A DNA stretch of 64,000 nt from contig CM076260.1 of NCBI GenBank assembly GCA_038380795.1, forward strand, positions 74,437,843 through 74,501,842, written 5' to 3'. The translations under genes and the position numbers were made by a program. A model generated the notes under the pieces. It had not been told where the DNA came from and did not search any database. It saw only the letters and a list, made by a program, of their open reading frames with translations. The stretch is from Pyrocephalus nanus (lineage: Eukaryota > Chordata > Aves > Passeriformes > Tyrannidae). The first letter of the stretch is position 1; each line of letters begins with the position of its first letter. Below, piece after piece: positions 23,901 to 36,183 of the stretch.

Positions 23901-24575
23901 TTTAATTCAGTGAATGACAACACCATGACATTGCTAAGATTAATGACTCAATAATTTTTGAGACAAGGCAAAACGTGAAGTAAATTGATTGCATTAATTT
24001 TTTTTTCCCTTGGAAACAGTACTGCATACCAGCTCAGCACTGTCCTGGAGAGGATGCTTTGCTGATACAGAGTAAAGCCCAGCTACCCCTTCTCCATTCA
24101 ACTCTTGCACTCTGACATCACTTCGAAGTAACTTTTAATGTAATTTCCTAGTTGCAGAGATGCAAGACTGACAATAATTGAGCTGAGATCTCGACAGACC
24201 AAATGATTAATGCAGAGGGCTTTTTGGAGTGGAAACTTCAGTTATTATTAGATTATTCAAGAGAAAGAGAGAAGATGTCAGAGCATGGAACGGAGCACTG
24301 CAGTGCCTACACATCTCAGTCTTTCAAAAGTATGAATAGATTTTAATTTCTGCCATCTTGTTAGTAACTCTTATTCACATACTAATCAGTTCTTGGATAA
24401 ATGCAATCTCAGATGTAACATCTTGCTTAAAAACCCACATGCAGACAGTGAAGCAAGGCTGCTTCTTTCCTGCATGTGGTATAAGTTGAGATGGCTTTTC
24501 ACATATTATTTGTGATAATGTCTATCAAAACTAAAATGTAGAGAGTAGTGTTTGGTATTGCTCAACATGATCTGC

Positions 24576-24598
24576 TTTTCTTTTTTTTTTTTTTTTTT
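24576..24598 (+). repeat. T-rich tract with T18 run
   Basis: TTTTC followed by 18 thymines (24581-24598). It could be the complement of an old retroposon A-tail, but no body is visible on the right. Confidence 0.85.
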
Positions 24599-25900
24599 GG
24601 TAAGATAGTCACCAAAAAACCAGTGGCTTTAAACCTAGTGAGAAGAATTACATAGGCACAGTGGTTTGTTTGTCTGCAGAAGACAAAGACAATATTCCAG
24701 AGCGAGGACTTTGCTATTTCAGGCATAGATAAAAAAAAATTAGTGAAAGGATCCTGAGGAAGAGGGAAGAAAGAAGATAACTCTTTTTATATGAAGCCAT
24801 GTAGAGCCCAGAAACTAACCACAGATGTTTAGAAGATAATTTTTTCAAGTAAGCTATGCCAAAACTGGAGTATTTGGTATGGGATAGCAAAACAGTTTTA
24901 GCTTTTTCTTTCTACCCTCTTCCTTGGGCAAATGGGGAGTAACAGGAGGCAGTAGGGGCAACAGCCATATCTGACAAAGAAACTCCATCTTATGACAATA
25001 AAGGGAGATTCTGGTGCCTAACAAGAATAAAGAAATACAAAAAATAGCTGAGATCCACAAGGAGTCCTTAGCAGTAAATATAAACAATGAGATTTTTATT
25101 GCTTTATGTTTGTATTCTATTGCATTGTTGCAAATATTTCCCCCTTAAATTTCATCTAGTAGTTAAATTTATCCTGAGTTAAGTGACACATGACAACAGG
25201 TTCCTCAGCCAAAGTTGTGTGACCTAAAGAGCAAGGGTCTTGGTATGGGTGTCCTGCTTCCCAACACAGCCCTTCCAGGAAGAGAAGGCAGCTCAGGATC
25301 ACAGAAGCTGTGCTGACCCTCTTCCAGGAGCTGCTTTCTCAGGGCTCACTGGGGAAAAAGAACCTCTTGGAAAGCAGGCACAAAAGAAAACCTACAGGCG
25401 TGTATGAAGGGGAGCACTCTTTAACCCTGCAAGTTCCAGAGAAGGTGATAACAATGCCATATCTCTCAACATTTCCTCTTTCATTCTATGGGCTTCTCTG
25501 CTTTTAATCCTAGAGTAGATCCATGTGCTGTACAGTGGTGCAAAACACACACCATTGAACCAAAGCCTTAGAACATAAGAACCAGTGGCCACAACAGAGT
25601 TCCCAGTTCCTCTGGCAAAAAAAGGGCTCTAGATGAAGGTATTGGGGTGATACTTCAGAAGGAATCATTACAGGGAAAAAAGATCTGAACTCCGGCTTAC
25701 TGCAATTTTGAAATTGCAGGCCTTTGAAATTTAATGTAAACTAGTTGTCTATTCAACTAATTTGGGGGCACCTCCAGCTGAGGATTTCATCTTTCTTCTT
25801 TGCAGTCTGACAGAAGGAAATTTCATCACTGAAGACATCTATATGAATTGCAATTATGGTTCTCCCACAGCATTTCTTGGTTTGTAACAGTCAATATTGA

Positions 25901-25916
25901 GGGGGGGTGGGGGGGG
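25901..25916 (+). repeat. G-rich tract (G7-T-G8)
   Basis: Fifteen guanines with a single T interruption. It is long enough to fold as an intramolecular quadruplex with single-base loops taken from within the runs. Confidence 0.85.
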
Positions 25917-27430
25917 AAAGAAGCATTTTCAGTCTGGAAACAGATAATTTTCTACCTCAATGGCTAAATGTGATGTCCTTGTTTTAGTGCTATATCATTT
26001 ACCTTGCTGTCCAAGTGCGAGGCCCCTCATCCAGACCTAGTGCACGAGAGATGACAGGAGCAAGGAGAACTGCTCCTTTCAATAATGTTGCAGCAGCACA
26101 GGGAGTTTATGACCCTGAAAAGATGAAAGTTCACAGTCACAGAACACTGAATCATTACAAGTTCTGAAGGAAAAAGGGCAAGGACAAGGTTTCCCTGAGC
26201 TATAAATAAACTCAAGAGGTTAAAATACCTTTCAGTATGAGCTGATGATCAGCATTCAGTCCCTGAGATTTTGTTGCAGAGGCAGAACTTGAGGATTTCT
26301 AGAGCATTGTTCTCACATGCCTAGAATAAAGCTCATTGCGCACTTATAGTCACATTTCCATGAATTTCTATTCATTCCTTTGGGGTGCCATCAGCTGTTC
26401 AGTCCCAATTTCAGGCACGATGGCCTGTCTCTGAGTAGAGCCAGAGGCTCAAAAGCCTGCATGAAGTTTACAAGAACTGAAGTTAAAGATTGTCACTGCA
26501 AATCAGAAAACTAGTGCCACAAGCCAGACATACAAAACCATTTGGAAAATGATGACCTTTGGGAAGATTGTGTCATGTGCAGACTGCTGTGAATTTAACA
26601 ATGTTTGACCAGGAATTCCAGCCATCTGAAGGGACTATCAGCAAAGGAGTATACTAATTATCTGTCTTGCTCTTAACCAGAGTGAAAAGCACTTAGCTAT
26701 AGCCCACTTTCAGCAGAATTTGCTCTAGAAATGTTCTCCAGTCATCCTGGGAGCAGCTTTAAGGCATGGAAGAAGCAGAGAACATAGGAGGGAGAAAAGT
26801 CAACACTGGTCAAAGTCTCCCCAGGTAGGTAGGGATCCATAAAACCAGTATTATTGCTCCTCCTGCCACCAGGGAAATAGACAGGATGAGGACAATGACT
26901 GTCCTTGTTAAAAGGGTTTCACTTTCTCATACACTGTTATCTTCCATACCTGGCAGGAGCACCAGGAGCCAGCTTGAGTTCCCAGGGTGGTGGGACAGGT
27001 AGGGCAGGCAGAAGGGAAACCAGCAAAGACCTGAAGTAGTGGGCTGTGAATCCCTTACAGATGCTGCTTCCTCCTGCCTCCATCACAGCTGGTTCTATGA
27101 CTTTCCTGCTCCATCCTCCTCCTTCTCTTCCATCTGTTGGAGTTAAGGATTTTGGTAAACGCTTGGTTGCCAAATATGACCATCACTATTGGATTCCTCA
27201 TTAAAGTGGATCAACTGGGCAGCCCTTTGGGGAAGCCATGCAAGATACATAGCACTCTAGGCTTTATTGTGAGCCAAAAGGCAGGGACCTAGTCAGGGTT
27301 TCGTTTGCCATCATTAATCAGCAGGAGGAAAAAAAATCCTTCAGCAGTGTTAGCAATTACAGTTTTGGCTTCCTACTAGATTTAGATGAGATGCAGCTCA
27401 AGTAGCAAGACAGTTAGGGAAAAAATAATA

Positions 27431-28335
27431 ATCACAGAATGACAGAAAACGCTGAGTTGGAAGGTACCCACAAGAATCATCGAATCCAACAACTCTTAGA
27501 TCTGCACAGGACCACTCCCAAGAGTCACACCATGCGCCTGAGAATAAAATGCTTCTTGAACTCTGTCAGACTTGGTCCTGTGACCGCTTCCCTGGGGAGC
27601 CTCTTCCAGTGCCCAACCACCCTCTGGGTGAAGAACCTTTTTCTAATATCCAATCTAAACATCCCCTGACACAACTTCAGGCCATTCCCTCAGGTCAAGT
27701 CACTGATCACCACAGAGAAGAGATCAGTGCCTGCCCTTCCCCTCATGAGGAAGTTGTAGACTGCTATGAGGTCTCAGTCTCCTTTTCTCCAGGATGAACA
27801 GTCCAAGTGACCTCAGCCGCTCCTCATATGGCTTCCCTTTAAGGCCCTTCACCATTTTTGTAGCCCTCCTTTGAACACTGTCTAATGGCTTTATATCTTT
27901 CTTACACTGTGGTGGCCAAAATTGCACACAGTACTTGATGTGAGGCCGCCCCAGTGCAGAGCAGAGTGAGACAATCCCCTCCCTTGACTGGCTGGTGATG
28001 CTTTGCTGATGCTCCCCAGGTTGGCCCTTCTGGCTGCCAGGGCACTGCTGACTCATATTCAACTTGACATCCATGAGGACCCCCAGGTCCCTTTCTGCAG
28101 CACTGCTTTCCAGCATCTCATTCCCCAGTCTGTACATATATCCAGGGTTGCCCCATCCCAGGTGCAGAATCTGGCACTTTCCCTTGTTCAGCTTCTTATA
28201 GTTGGTGATTGCCCAGTCCTCTAATTTGTCGAGGTCTCTCTGCAGGGCCTTCCTATCACTGAGGAAGTCAACAGCTCCTCTGAGTTTTATGTTGTCTGCA
28301 AACTTGTTTAGTATCCCCTCCAGGGCTAAACTGGA
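27431..28335 (-). mobile_element. CR1 LINE, 0.9-kb 3' fragment with RT C-terminal half
   Basis: On the minus strand this covers the later part of CR1 ORF2 and the 3' tail. The open portion (stop near 27724) contains 'GILNKFADNIKLRGAVDF', 'LQRDLDKLEDWA', 'KCQILHLGWGNPGYMYRLGN', 'ERDLGVLMDVKLNMSQQC', 'SITSQSREGIV', 'VQRRATKMVKGLKGKPYEER' and 'LGLFILEKRRLR', the recognisable succession of CR1 motifs. The catalytic box FADD is FADN (complement of 28291-28302). A frameshift removes the expected 'LAARKAN' segment after 'MSQQC', and another follows 'RRLR'. The 3' end lies at 27431, reading ...CATTCTGTGAT in sense. The element lacks the endonuclease and the start of RT through 5' truncation. The right boundary is approximate. 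Confidence 0.95.
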
Positions 28336-30891
28336 AATGCCAGTTTTTTGGTTATATGTTGTCACATGCCTTCCCTGACTTCAGCTCAGTCATCGGCTAC
28401 TTTAGATTGGCCTTTCCCTTTGCTCTTCTCCCTGTGCCAAAGGTGGCTCAGGTTTCTCCTTAGGGGTGGAATATGCCCTCCTACTTAAGCCCTCCTAAGA
28501 AGGAGAGACTGAATGACTTCCATCACAAGAAGTGGTTGGGGGAGAGAGGCGGGCAGAGCATACCAAGATAACTGAGTAACACTTCTCTTTTCAGTGTTGC
28601 CAGCTCCTTTCCCTCCTTCCCACTTACTCCCCAGAAGCAGCAGCAGGGAACTCTGCCAGGGGAAAAGGCCAGTCTTTTTGCTGCATGCTCAGAGACACCT
28701 TCCACAGATAAACACTTGCTGTGATGGCAGCCAATCCTGGCCAGACTCTACCTTGTTTCCTGGTTCAGCTAAGGTGGAAAGAGATGACTGAGAGAGTTCA
28801 GCCAACATCCTGTATGCCTCTTTTAGACCTTTGCTAAATGTGACATCACCTATTCAAAACATTGACTGCATTCCCTCTGAATGGACCTGCACCCTTCAGG
28901 GCTTCTCAAGTATTAGAAGTTGTTTGAGAATTGTATGTCCCTGATTTGATATTCTACACCTCATCATGATAGACAAGCCAGTGCAGGAAGCTTGCTGTTC
29001 TCCTATGGCACAAACGAACTGCAAATGCATCTTAATCTGCTGTCTAGATTGGGTTGGCTTTTGATTTGAGTCACCACATAGAATAGCAGTATTAGGAAGT
29101 CTTGGTATTGCTTATCCAACAGGGAAAAACAGCACCTAGGTTATAAGCACCATGAAATCAGTAGTAATCTGCAAGGTAAACACTGATTTCTTACTTATTA
29201 TTTATTACTTATTATTACTGACCTATTTGAAGTCAGAGATTGTTTTAAAATGTGCTGGTCTTACACTGATAATATTAAGTGTGTGACTGAGCTTACCAGT
29301 AAGAAAAAGAAGCATGTTTGAAGACAGTTTTATGAAGATTTCTGGCATCAACTTTGTTCTTGACAGTGTCTGCAGGACTCAGACTCATAAAGAGCATTTG
29401 TACAGCCACAAAAAAATTTCTATTTTTATTTGAGATACTTCACAGAAGTTTTTCCAAGTTCTTGAAACAATAGGCACAATATAATTGGTCTTTAAGGAGT
29501 CTTTGGATACATTACAAATAACAAATGATGGGAACAAATTATGGTAGTATATGGTGTCTTTCCTCCAAATAAGACTATGTTCTCAAAACGTTGGGCAAGT
29601 CCAGTACAACTGTGCACAGTCATGAATTTCCTGGCTAAAGAAATAATGTCTGTCCTGCAACCTTGAGGAAGTGTGGAGAGAAAGGTAGGAGGAGAGGCAT
29701 TCAAGAGCTGTGCCCAGCAGCATTATGAATACACTCAGCAGAATAGGTCGCAATGGCTCATGCCATAACACATCTTTCAGCTCTGAAGAGAACTGCAAAG
29801 GGCCAGCTCAGGATACAAGATCTGAAGCACACACTGGAGTGGGTGTTTCTCTCCTTGTGTGTTTTGAGACTGTAGATGAGGAGCAGTGTGTGTTGGTGTG
29901 TGATCTGTGTACGGGTACAGCTCACTCAACCATCACTAGACCACGATCTGCTCTGAAGTGGTAGATGGATGCCTGTAAACTTGATGCATGTCTGCACAAA
30001 AAGTTTGTGATCAGTTCTTCATACAAAGAAGTTATAAGGAAACTGAGATGTAAACTGTAATAATGTAGCTGGAACTCACCCAGGACACTCAAGGCAGCAA
30101 CCTTTCATGACTATGGTGAGGACTGACGTGGGAGCTAGATGTTTATAGCTTGTTCAAAAGACTGCATCTCTGAAAACCAGGTGTCCCCTGGCACTATTTT
30201 ATTGCACCAAGTGATAAGGGGGAAAAAAGGGTCGATTGTTGACCTACTTTTTGTGGCACCAACATTCACTGTGTTTTATTCGAGAGACTGAAAAAGTCTC
30301 AAACTCGCCTCATTTATAGCATTTAACTGTGTTTCAATGCATGGTTAAAAGCTAGGCTGTGGAAGAGAAAATGCCCAACTATAAAATAAAATGTGCTACT
30401 AATAAAATAAAAAAAAAACAAACTGAGGCTAGAGAATAATGGTAAATGGCCAGGTAGCACAGAAATAATCATTTTACTACATTGAATTACAACATATCAA
30501 GGGAATTGTCATTGAGTCCAGTTTTAATAATGCAATACATAACTGATTCAAAGGCAGCAAAACGCAAAACTCCCTCCTGAATCAGTTTAACTAGTGTGAA
30601 TTTGTGGGTAGACCAGGCCTCAGTAAGAACAAAAGAGAAAATAATCCCCTTGTAATGCAGCATTTAACACCTAGCAGTCAGGTGATAATTGCTTCAGTCC
30701 AAGGGGATTAGCACATTGTAACCTCATTATAATGTAAAATGTAACTTCCCTATATGGGGTTATCTACTTCTTGGAAAACTTACAGAGGCATAAACAAAGG
30801 CATGAATTCAAACTGATTTAGTTTTACTGGAGTAATTCATAGTGTGAATTTATTTCTTCAGATAGAAGAATATATTTTGTTTGTGATGCCA

Positions 30892-30931
30892 TTTTTTTTC
30901 CTTTTCTTTTTCTTTTCTTTTTTTTTTTTCC
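30892..30931 (+). repeat. T-rich (TTTTC)n tract
   Basis: A 40-bp pyrimidine tract of T runs separated by single C. Confidence 0.88.
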
Positions 30932-31103
30932 CTGCATCTCAGTCAAGTTCTTTACAGAGTATGTTTTTTAAGAGTTCACCCAAAATGAGAGACATTGAAT
31001 GCGGGCCAAGTCCCCCATCACCTAATGACACCAAAGCATTCCTAAACTAAGGAAGTATAAGGTTTGGGGGTGTCAGCTTTTACTAACTAGCCAGCTTAAT
31101 TGA

Positions 31104-31439
31104 ATGAAGCCAAGAAAGAATGCATTTAAGGAATCTCCAAACACAGAAACACTAGACAAACACACATTCTTGCTGAAGCAAAATGATTTGTGGTCTCAAA
31201 TTGCTGGTACAGGATCAGATGCATGGGATACTTGTGACATGAAGGTACACGCGAAAAAGCAATTGCTGGTGGTTCGGTGTGAAGTCCCACCACAAGACCT
31301 GGTGCTGGGGGTGGCTGCCAGAGTCCCCTTTGCTGGCCTGGGTTATCCAGAGCATGGCTGGAGCTGGCAGAGGGGCAAAATTCTCCAAGAGAGACGTGTG
31401 GTAATAAGAGCCACAGTAAATGCTGATGCTGAGGAATAG
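31104..31439 (+). other. 111-codon ATG-initiated open frame, unknown
   Basis: This is one of the few longer frames with a genuine ATG. The peptide is hydrophilic at the N-terminus ('MKPRKNAFKESPNTETLDKH') and contains 'LVLGVAARVPFAGLGYPEHG'. I recognise no family, signal peptide or repeat. The base before the ATG context is weak (T at -3), there is no clear TATA box, and a 105-codon frame overlaps on the opposite strand (31126-31443), which argues for chance openness. Local CpG content is slightly higher than in the surroundings (CpGs near 31250 and 31395). Confidence 0.15.
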
Positions 31440-34400
31440 GCATACTAACAATTCCATATCAGTCCAGCCACCCTCATGCTCTGGGGCTGCTCTGCTTTAT
31501 CCTGACTTCTTCAGGTCAACAGCTCAGTAAAGAACTGTTGATCCAACTCCTGGGACTGAAGTACTAATGCTTTCATACAGAGAAGTCCTGAGGAGACTTT
31601 CAGGATTATACCTTATTCATTAATATATTCCTGTTATTTATTACACCAAGCCAGTTCAGTAGGAAATAGCAAAAACTCATTTTATCATGGACCCTGAACC
31701 AACATTAACTAAGGTTCATGTCCACTCTGAAAATGTCTTATGCTACACTGATGTGACCTAAGCAAGAAAAAGGGTTAAGAGAGTCCTATCCCACAGGCAC
31801 AATGTGCGGGAATGGGGGAGTGCTGGTTGTAAGAGTCTTTTCCCATATAGTGGCAGAATCAAGAGTTTATCACATACTTCTTTCCACTTCTCCCCAAGGA
31901 GCAAGCCGTGGTGAGTTCACACTTGCTGTTGTTTAATGCATAGCCAAGGTCACAACAAAGAGTAAAATATGAAAATCTAATCAGCTTTGCTAATGCAAAA
32001 TAACTTCTTTCTGTATGTAACCTCACACAGGGTTCAGCCACTCAGATATAACAGGCTAAAGATTGCCTTCAAAGGTTTAATTCAATTTTGGTGAGCTTGC
32101 TGTGCACTCCCAGAGAATAATGTGGGTTCCTCCCTGCCTTCCCTGAAAGGGATACATCACAAAGCTCTCCAGGATGAGCTCTTTGATTTCAGTTGCGTTC
32201 TTACACACATCAGTCAGCTCAGTTGCATCCTTCAAATTTGAATCACCTGGGGATTTGGCTGTCTTATAAAGAGTGCATGTTGCCACTAAGTAGGCATCTA
32301 CATATCAGAGATGCCTAAGGAAAATTCTTCTATATGCTGTAACAATTCTCTTAGCAAATGGGTGTATACACGAGGGCATGTGTTTTTCTAAATAGGATTT
32401 CCATTACAGATAAATCAGTATGTAATTGTCCATCCATGTTTTGCTCTAGACAAGTACTCTAAGGTTCTTTGAGCCTTTTCTACATGTGTGATCAAAAACA
32501 TCTGTTAATTGTTCTGCTAACTTCTCACCACTTGCTGCAGTCTGTGGAGTTAGACACTAAGCAGCATCTGAAAATCCAACCTAGATGCCTGCATCTCCAG
32601 CCACTCTGAAGGTATTGTTTCAAACACAAAGGTACAGTTCTTTTTACCTGCCTCTGAAGATGTGTCATTGCTAGTACAAAGTACTGGCTACACAGACTAA
32701 GTTTTCATCATGTTGTGTGTACACATCCCCTGCCCTGTATATACTACTGATGCCAATGGAATTTTGCCTGGGGTGCATGAGATCATACATGGAATCAGAG
32801 TAGAGGCCTGTGTTACTTCCTGAGAAGCCAGAGTGACAAGGTAGAAATGACTGTAAGGGTAGAAAAGTGGTACCATAAATTGATCAAAGCGCACTTCCTT
32901 ACATTGGAAGTGTAGTTGCAAATGTCTCCTGATCTTTCAGTTCAAGGTCTTACCAGGTGGCTTTATAGACTAATACCTTCCTTTATACTGGCACTACTTT
33001 CAAGTACTTAGGATTTACAAGTCTTTTCATAGGAATTGTTAGCATCAGTAGCAAGCAGTAAAAAATCTGTAAAAAGAAACATGTTGTTCAATGTAACTGG
33101 AAGTGTCTAATGGATGGGTCTATCTAGAAAAGGGTCTTTTGCCAGGAAATAAACACTTATCTCCCTACAGCAAGTGCAGTTAACGGTTTGCTAATTCTTT
33201 ATAGGAGGCATTAATCATTCTATACTTGTTCCCCTAAATAGATAGAAAAAATGTTTCTTTTTAATTACTCTGCAACATCTTTACTACATTAGTCAATTCA
33301 CCTTTAATAACAATAATAATGATAAAAATACAGAGTGCCAATGTAGCATTTTGCATCTTCATAGCAGCCTACAGCATTAACTAATTCATCACAAAACATC
33401 CTCCACTTGAATTAAATAGGTGAAGTAGTGCAGGTAAATATTTCCTTAGTACCTTGGTGTAAATAAAGATTACACAAACATAACAGAAATCACATTCCTC
33501 TTAGATGTCTAGGACCAGACCCAGTTCCTATAATCTCTCCCTCTTCATTTTACCTTCAGCTGTTTTTTTTATGTAACTTTCCCATCACATACCCACATCG
33601 AAGGAGGAGTCTCTTTTGGGATAAAGTTCAATGCTCTTTTAGGAAACTATAAACTGGAGGCATTTTCCAGCCTGGGAAAGGAGATAGAGAGTTATATTTA
33701 CTCTTAAATTCCATTGAGGGGGAGACACTCAGATATGAGTGTGACAAGAGCCATACAAGTACATAGAATGAGAGCAAGAGAAGGGAAAAAGGGAATAATG
33801 CGGCTTGGTTACACTGCTGGCTATAAGATGAATCTGAACCAGGAAACATGATATTTTACAGGAAGATTTCTTTCCAACTATGGTCACTTTCAAGTTAAAG
33901 ATACTGGTGGCACTATTGACTCTGGCTTCAAACATCTCTGATAATAGCCATCACTATCAACTAAGAATGACTATTCTAAAGCAAATGACTGGAGATAATC
34001 AGTACCAATTGCTCTTCCTAAGCTGCCTGGTATGCTCAGATCACTTTCAGGCTCCCTCAGGGCTCGATGGAGATCAGCTGAGTGGCAATGTCTCACTGGT
34101 GCACCAACTGGGAAAGAGCCAGTCCTTGAAGGAAAATTATATAGGAGTCCCTGCACTGTGCCACAGCTAGGATCCCAGAGAACCCTCTTGCTCTGCAGAG
34201 CTACTAAGTGCAAAAATGCCAAACCAGGCCCCTCCAAATCCACAGATGGCAACACAACCAGGTCCAGCACCAGCGCCAGAATAGCTGGAAACTCTGCAGG
34301 ACACACAGGCGTATGCAAGTCCAGCCAGGGAAAGGTCATTTCTTCTTGACTCTTGATTTGACTCCTGACCCCATGAATTGGTCACTACCAGCCCTCATGA

Positions 34401-35267
34401 TGTAGATAAACAAGTTTGAAATTGCCAGCAGAATAGCAGGCATTAAAAGAGAGTCTCAAAGCTGATTTTGCTTTTGGTTGCTTAAAGAAGACAGAAAGGT
34501 CTAGAACATTCAGGCAGCAAAGACAATTGTGTTTCTAGGAAGGTTATGTATTTTTATGGTTTTTGGTGGGGAATATCTGTGAGTCTGTGAATACAATCAG
34601 CAGATGTATCAAACTGCAGCTTAAAAAACCCAGAAATATTTTCCACAGTGAGGACTGAGGTGACAATTTCCCCTCAGGAGCTGTTTGTGACTCACTGTTC
34701 CCATCAGGCAGGTTAATGTGCCTCTAAATTTCACCTGACAGAAAATGTGTCACAGTGTCAGCTGCATTAGGGAATGACGAACACAGCCTGACGGTGATAC
34801 TGTCGAACACCTTGAGGTTGCTCTCAGCCAAGGACAGATAGAGGGAGTAACCTGTCTCGGTTCCAATGAAATAAAAGGTCGTGGTCAGATCGAGGACACA
34901 CTAAGGCAAGTTCAGCCACTTAAAAAAGCCCCCATTAATCTCTCTGAAATGAGCCTTCCAAGTTCTTGAAAAGAGAGAGCATGCTGAGGTGCAATCTGTG
35001 TGACCTGCTTATAGCAGAAAACTGACTTAGAAACAGTGCTTGGCCTCTGAGCAACTTCTGCTGTTTTGAAATCGCCTTCAGCCAGTCCATCACTCATGGC
35101 AAGTGTGGTCTGTGTAGTCACAGGGATCTTGCTCTTTCCTGTGAGTGGCTGGGATACGCAGAACTGGGACACACTGCAATGTGGGGGGCCATGGGACACA
35201 AGGATGCTCCTCATGCTGCTACTGAACAGGGGAGTTCCTAACAGCTTACAGGGCTTTCAGGACACAG

Positions 35268-35290
35268 CCTTGTAGCTTTTTGCTACAAGG
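35268..35290. repeat. Perfect hairpin, 9-bp stem, 5-nt loop
   Basis: CCTTGTAGC (35268-35276), TTTTT loop, GCTACAAGG (35282-35290). The arms are exact complements. The function is unknown; it is too short for a pre-miRNA and may be chance. Confidence 0.8.
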
Positions 35291-35345
35291 ATGTGCCAAT
35301 CTACATGGATTTAGCTAGAGATATCCCTATGTATCTGTAGACAGC

Positions 35346-35360
35346 ATATATATATATATA
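35346..35360 (+). repeat. (AT)7 dinucleotide repeat
   Basis: Fifteen bases of alternating A and T; a short microsatellite. Confidence 0.9.
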
Positions 35361-36146
35361 CAGAGGAAATATTACTGCCTCTAAGTGAGAATACCAATGC
35401 TTTAGCCTTAGCCATACTTACTTCAGCTTTTGTATTGAAAAAATCAAGTTTACTCCCTGTATATATCCTAATAGGATTTAGGATCATACATACCCCATCC
35501 AGAATTTGTCTTTATCATTCTGGAACTGGTATTTCCAAGCTACAGTACTGCTGTACAGAATGATGCCATCTCCTGTACTGATGGTCGTAGGGGAGTACCA
35601 CACCAGTGACTGAGGAAATGGAGTCTTCAATCTGGAATTAACTTGGGTGCAAAGAGAGGAACATTCCAGCTCTTGTCTTCTCTGGCTCTCTGGGAGTTGT
35701 TATGGTGTATTTTGTCAGCTAAGACCGATGCTGTGAGTTTCCACTTTGAGATTTCAATTCCCCTTTAGAGCTTGATTTATTTCTCTTTGATTTTATTAAA
35801 TTATTTTTTTAAAAGTCTGAAGAGTAAAAAAAAATATGCTAAAGCAATTCCAGCCAGCTCTCATTTGTCTATATGTATATCTTTATCTATTCATTGATGC
35901 CTTTTTTACATAGATCTCAAAGAAATAACTGTGGATGCAGATCAGTGAATGAATACCTCCAGCCAGACCCTTGTAAAAAAAAAAAAAATCACATTTAAGT
36001 AAACTGGTTTTGATCTAATGTCCAAGGTCTCAATCAAACAGAGCAAATAATCTGGGCAACTTTTCTGCAGTGTGCTTCTTCGTCATCCGTCCTGGTGCAA
36101 TGTAGATGTCCAGCAGCTCAGCAGCACAAACATCTGCCTTTGGGAC

Positions 36147-36183
36147 ACCACTGCAGATAAGCCGCTGCAGCAGCTGCAGTGGT
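36147..36183. repeat. Inverted repeat with CTGCAG-rich loop
   Basis: ACCACTGCAG (36147-36156) and its exact complement CTGCAGTGGT (36174-36183) are separated by 17 bp that themselves contain CTGCAGCAGC. It could fold as a hairpin with a 10-bp stem. No function is assigned. Confidence 0.75.

Larger units (their letters stand above)
20971..27430. other. Unique AT-rich sequence with homopolymer runs
   Basis: About 6.4 kb without recognisable genes or transposon bodies. The segment 23900-24370 is rich in TAAT/ATTA motifs. Frames of 60-92 codons are scattered and unremarkable. Confidence 0.45.
28336..35267. other. Unique sequence without a recognised gene
   Basis: About 6.9 kb of mostly AT-rich sequence. 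It includes the frame at 31104-31439 described separately, a region of overlapping frames on both strands at 33880-34405 (96, 105 and 122 codons) and a 100-codon minus frame at 34912-35214. None shows a domain I can name. Confidence 0.45.

Noticed and set aside
27439..28224. Plus-strand frames over the CR1 at 27.4-28.3 kb
   Set aside because: They are antisense to the CR1 ORF2 remnant, which explains the sequence fully.
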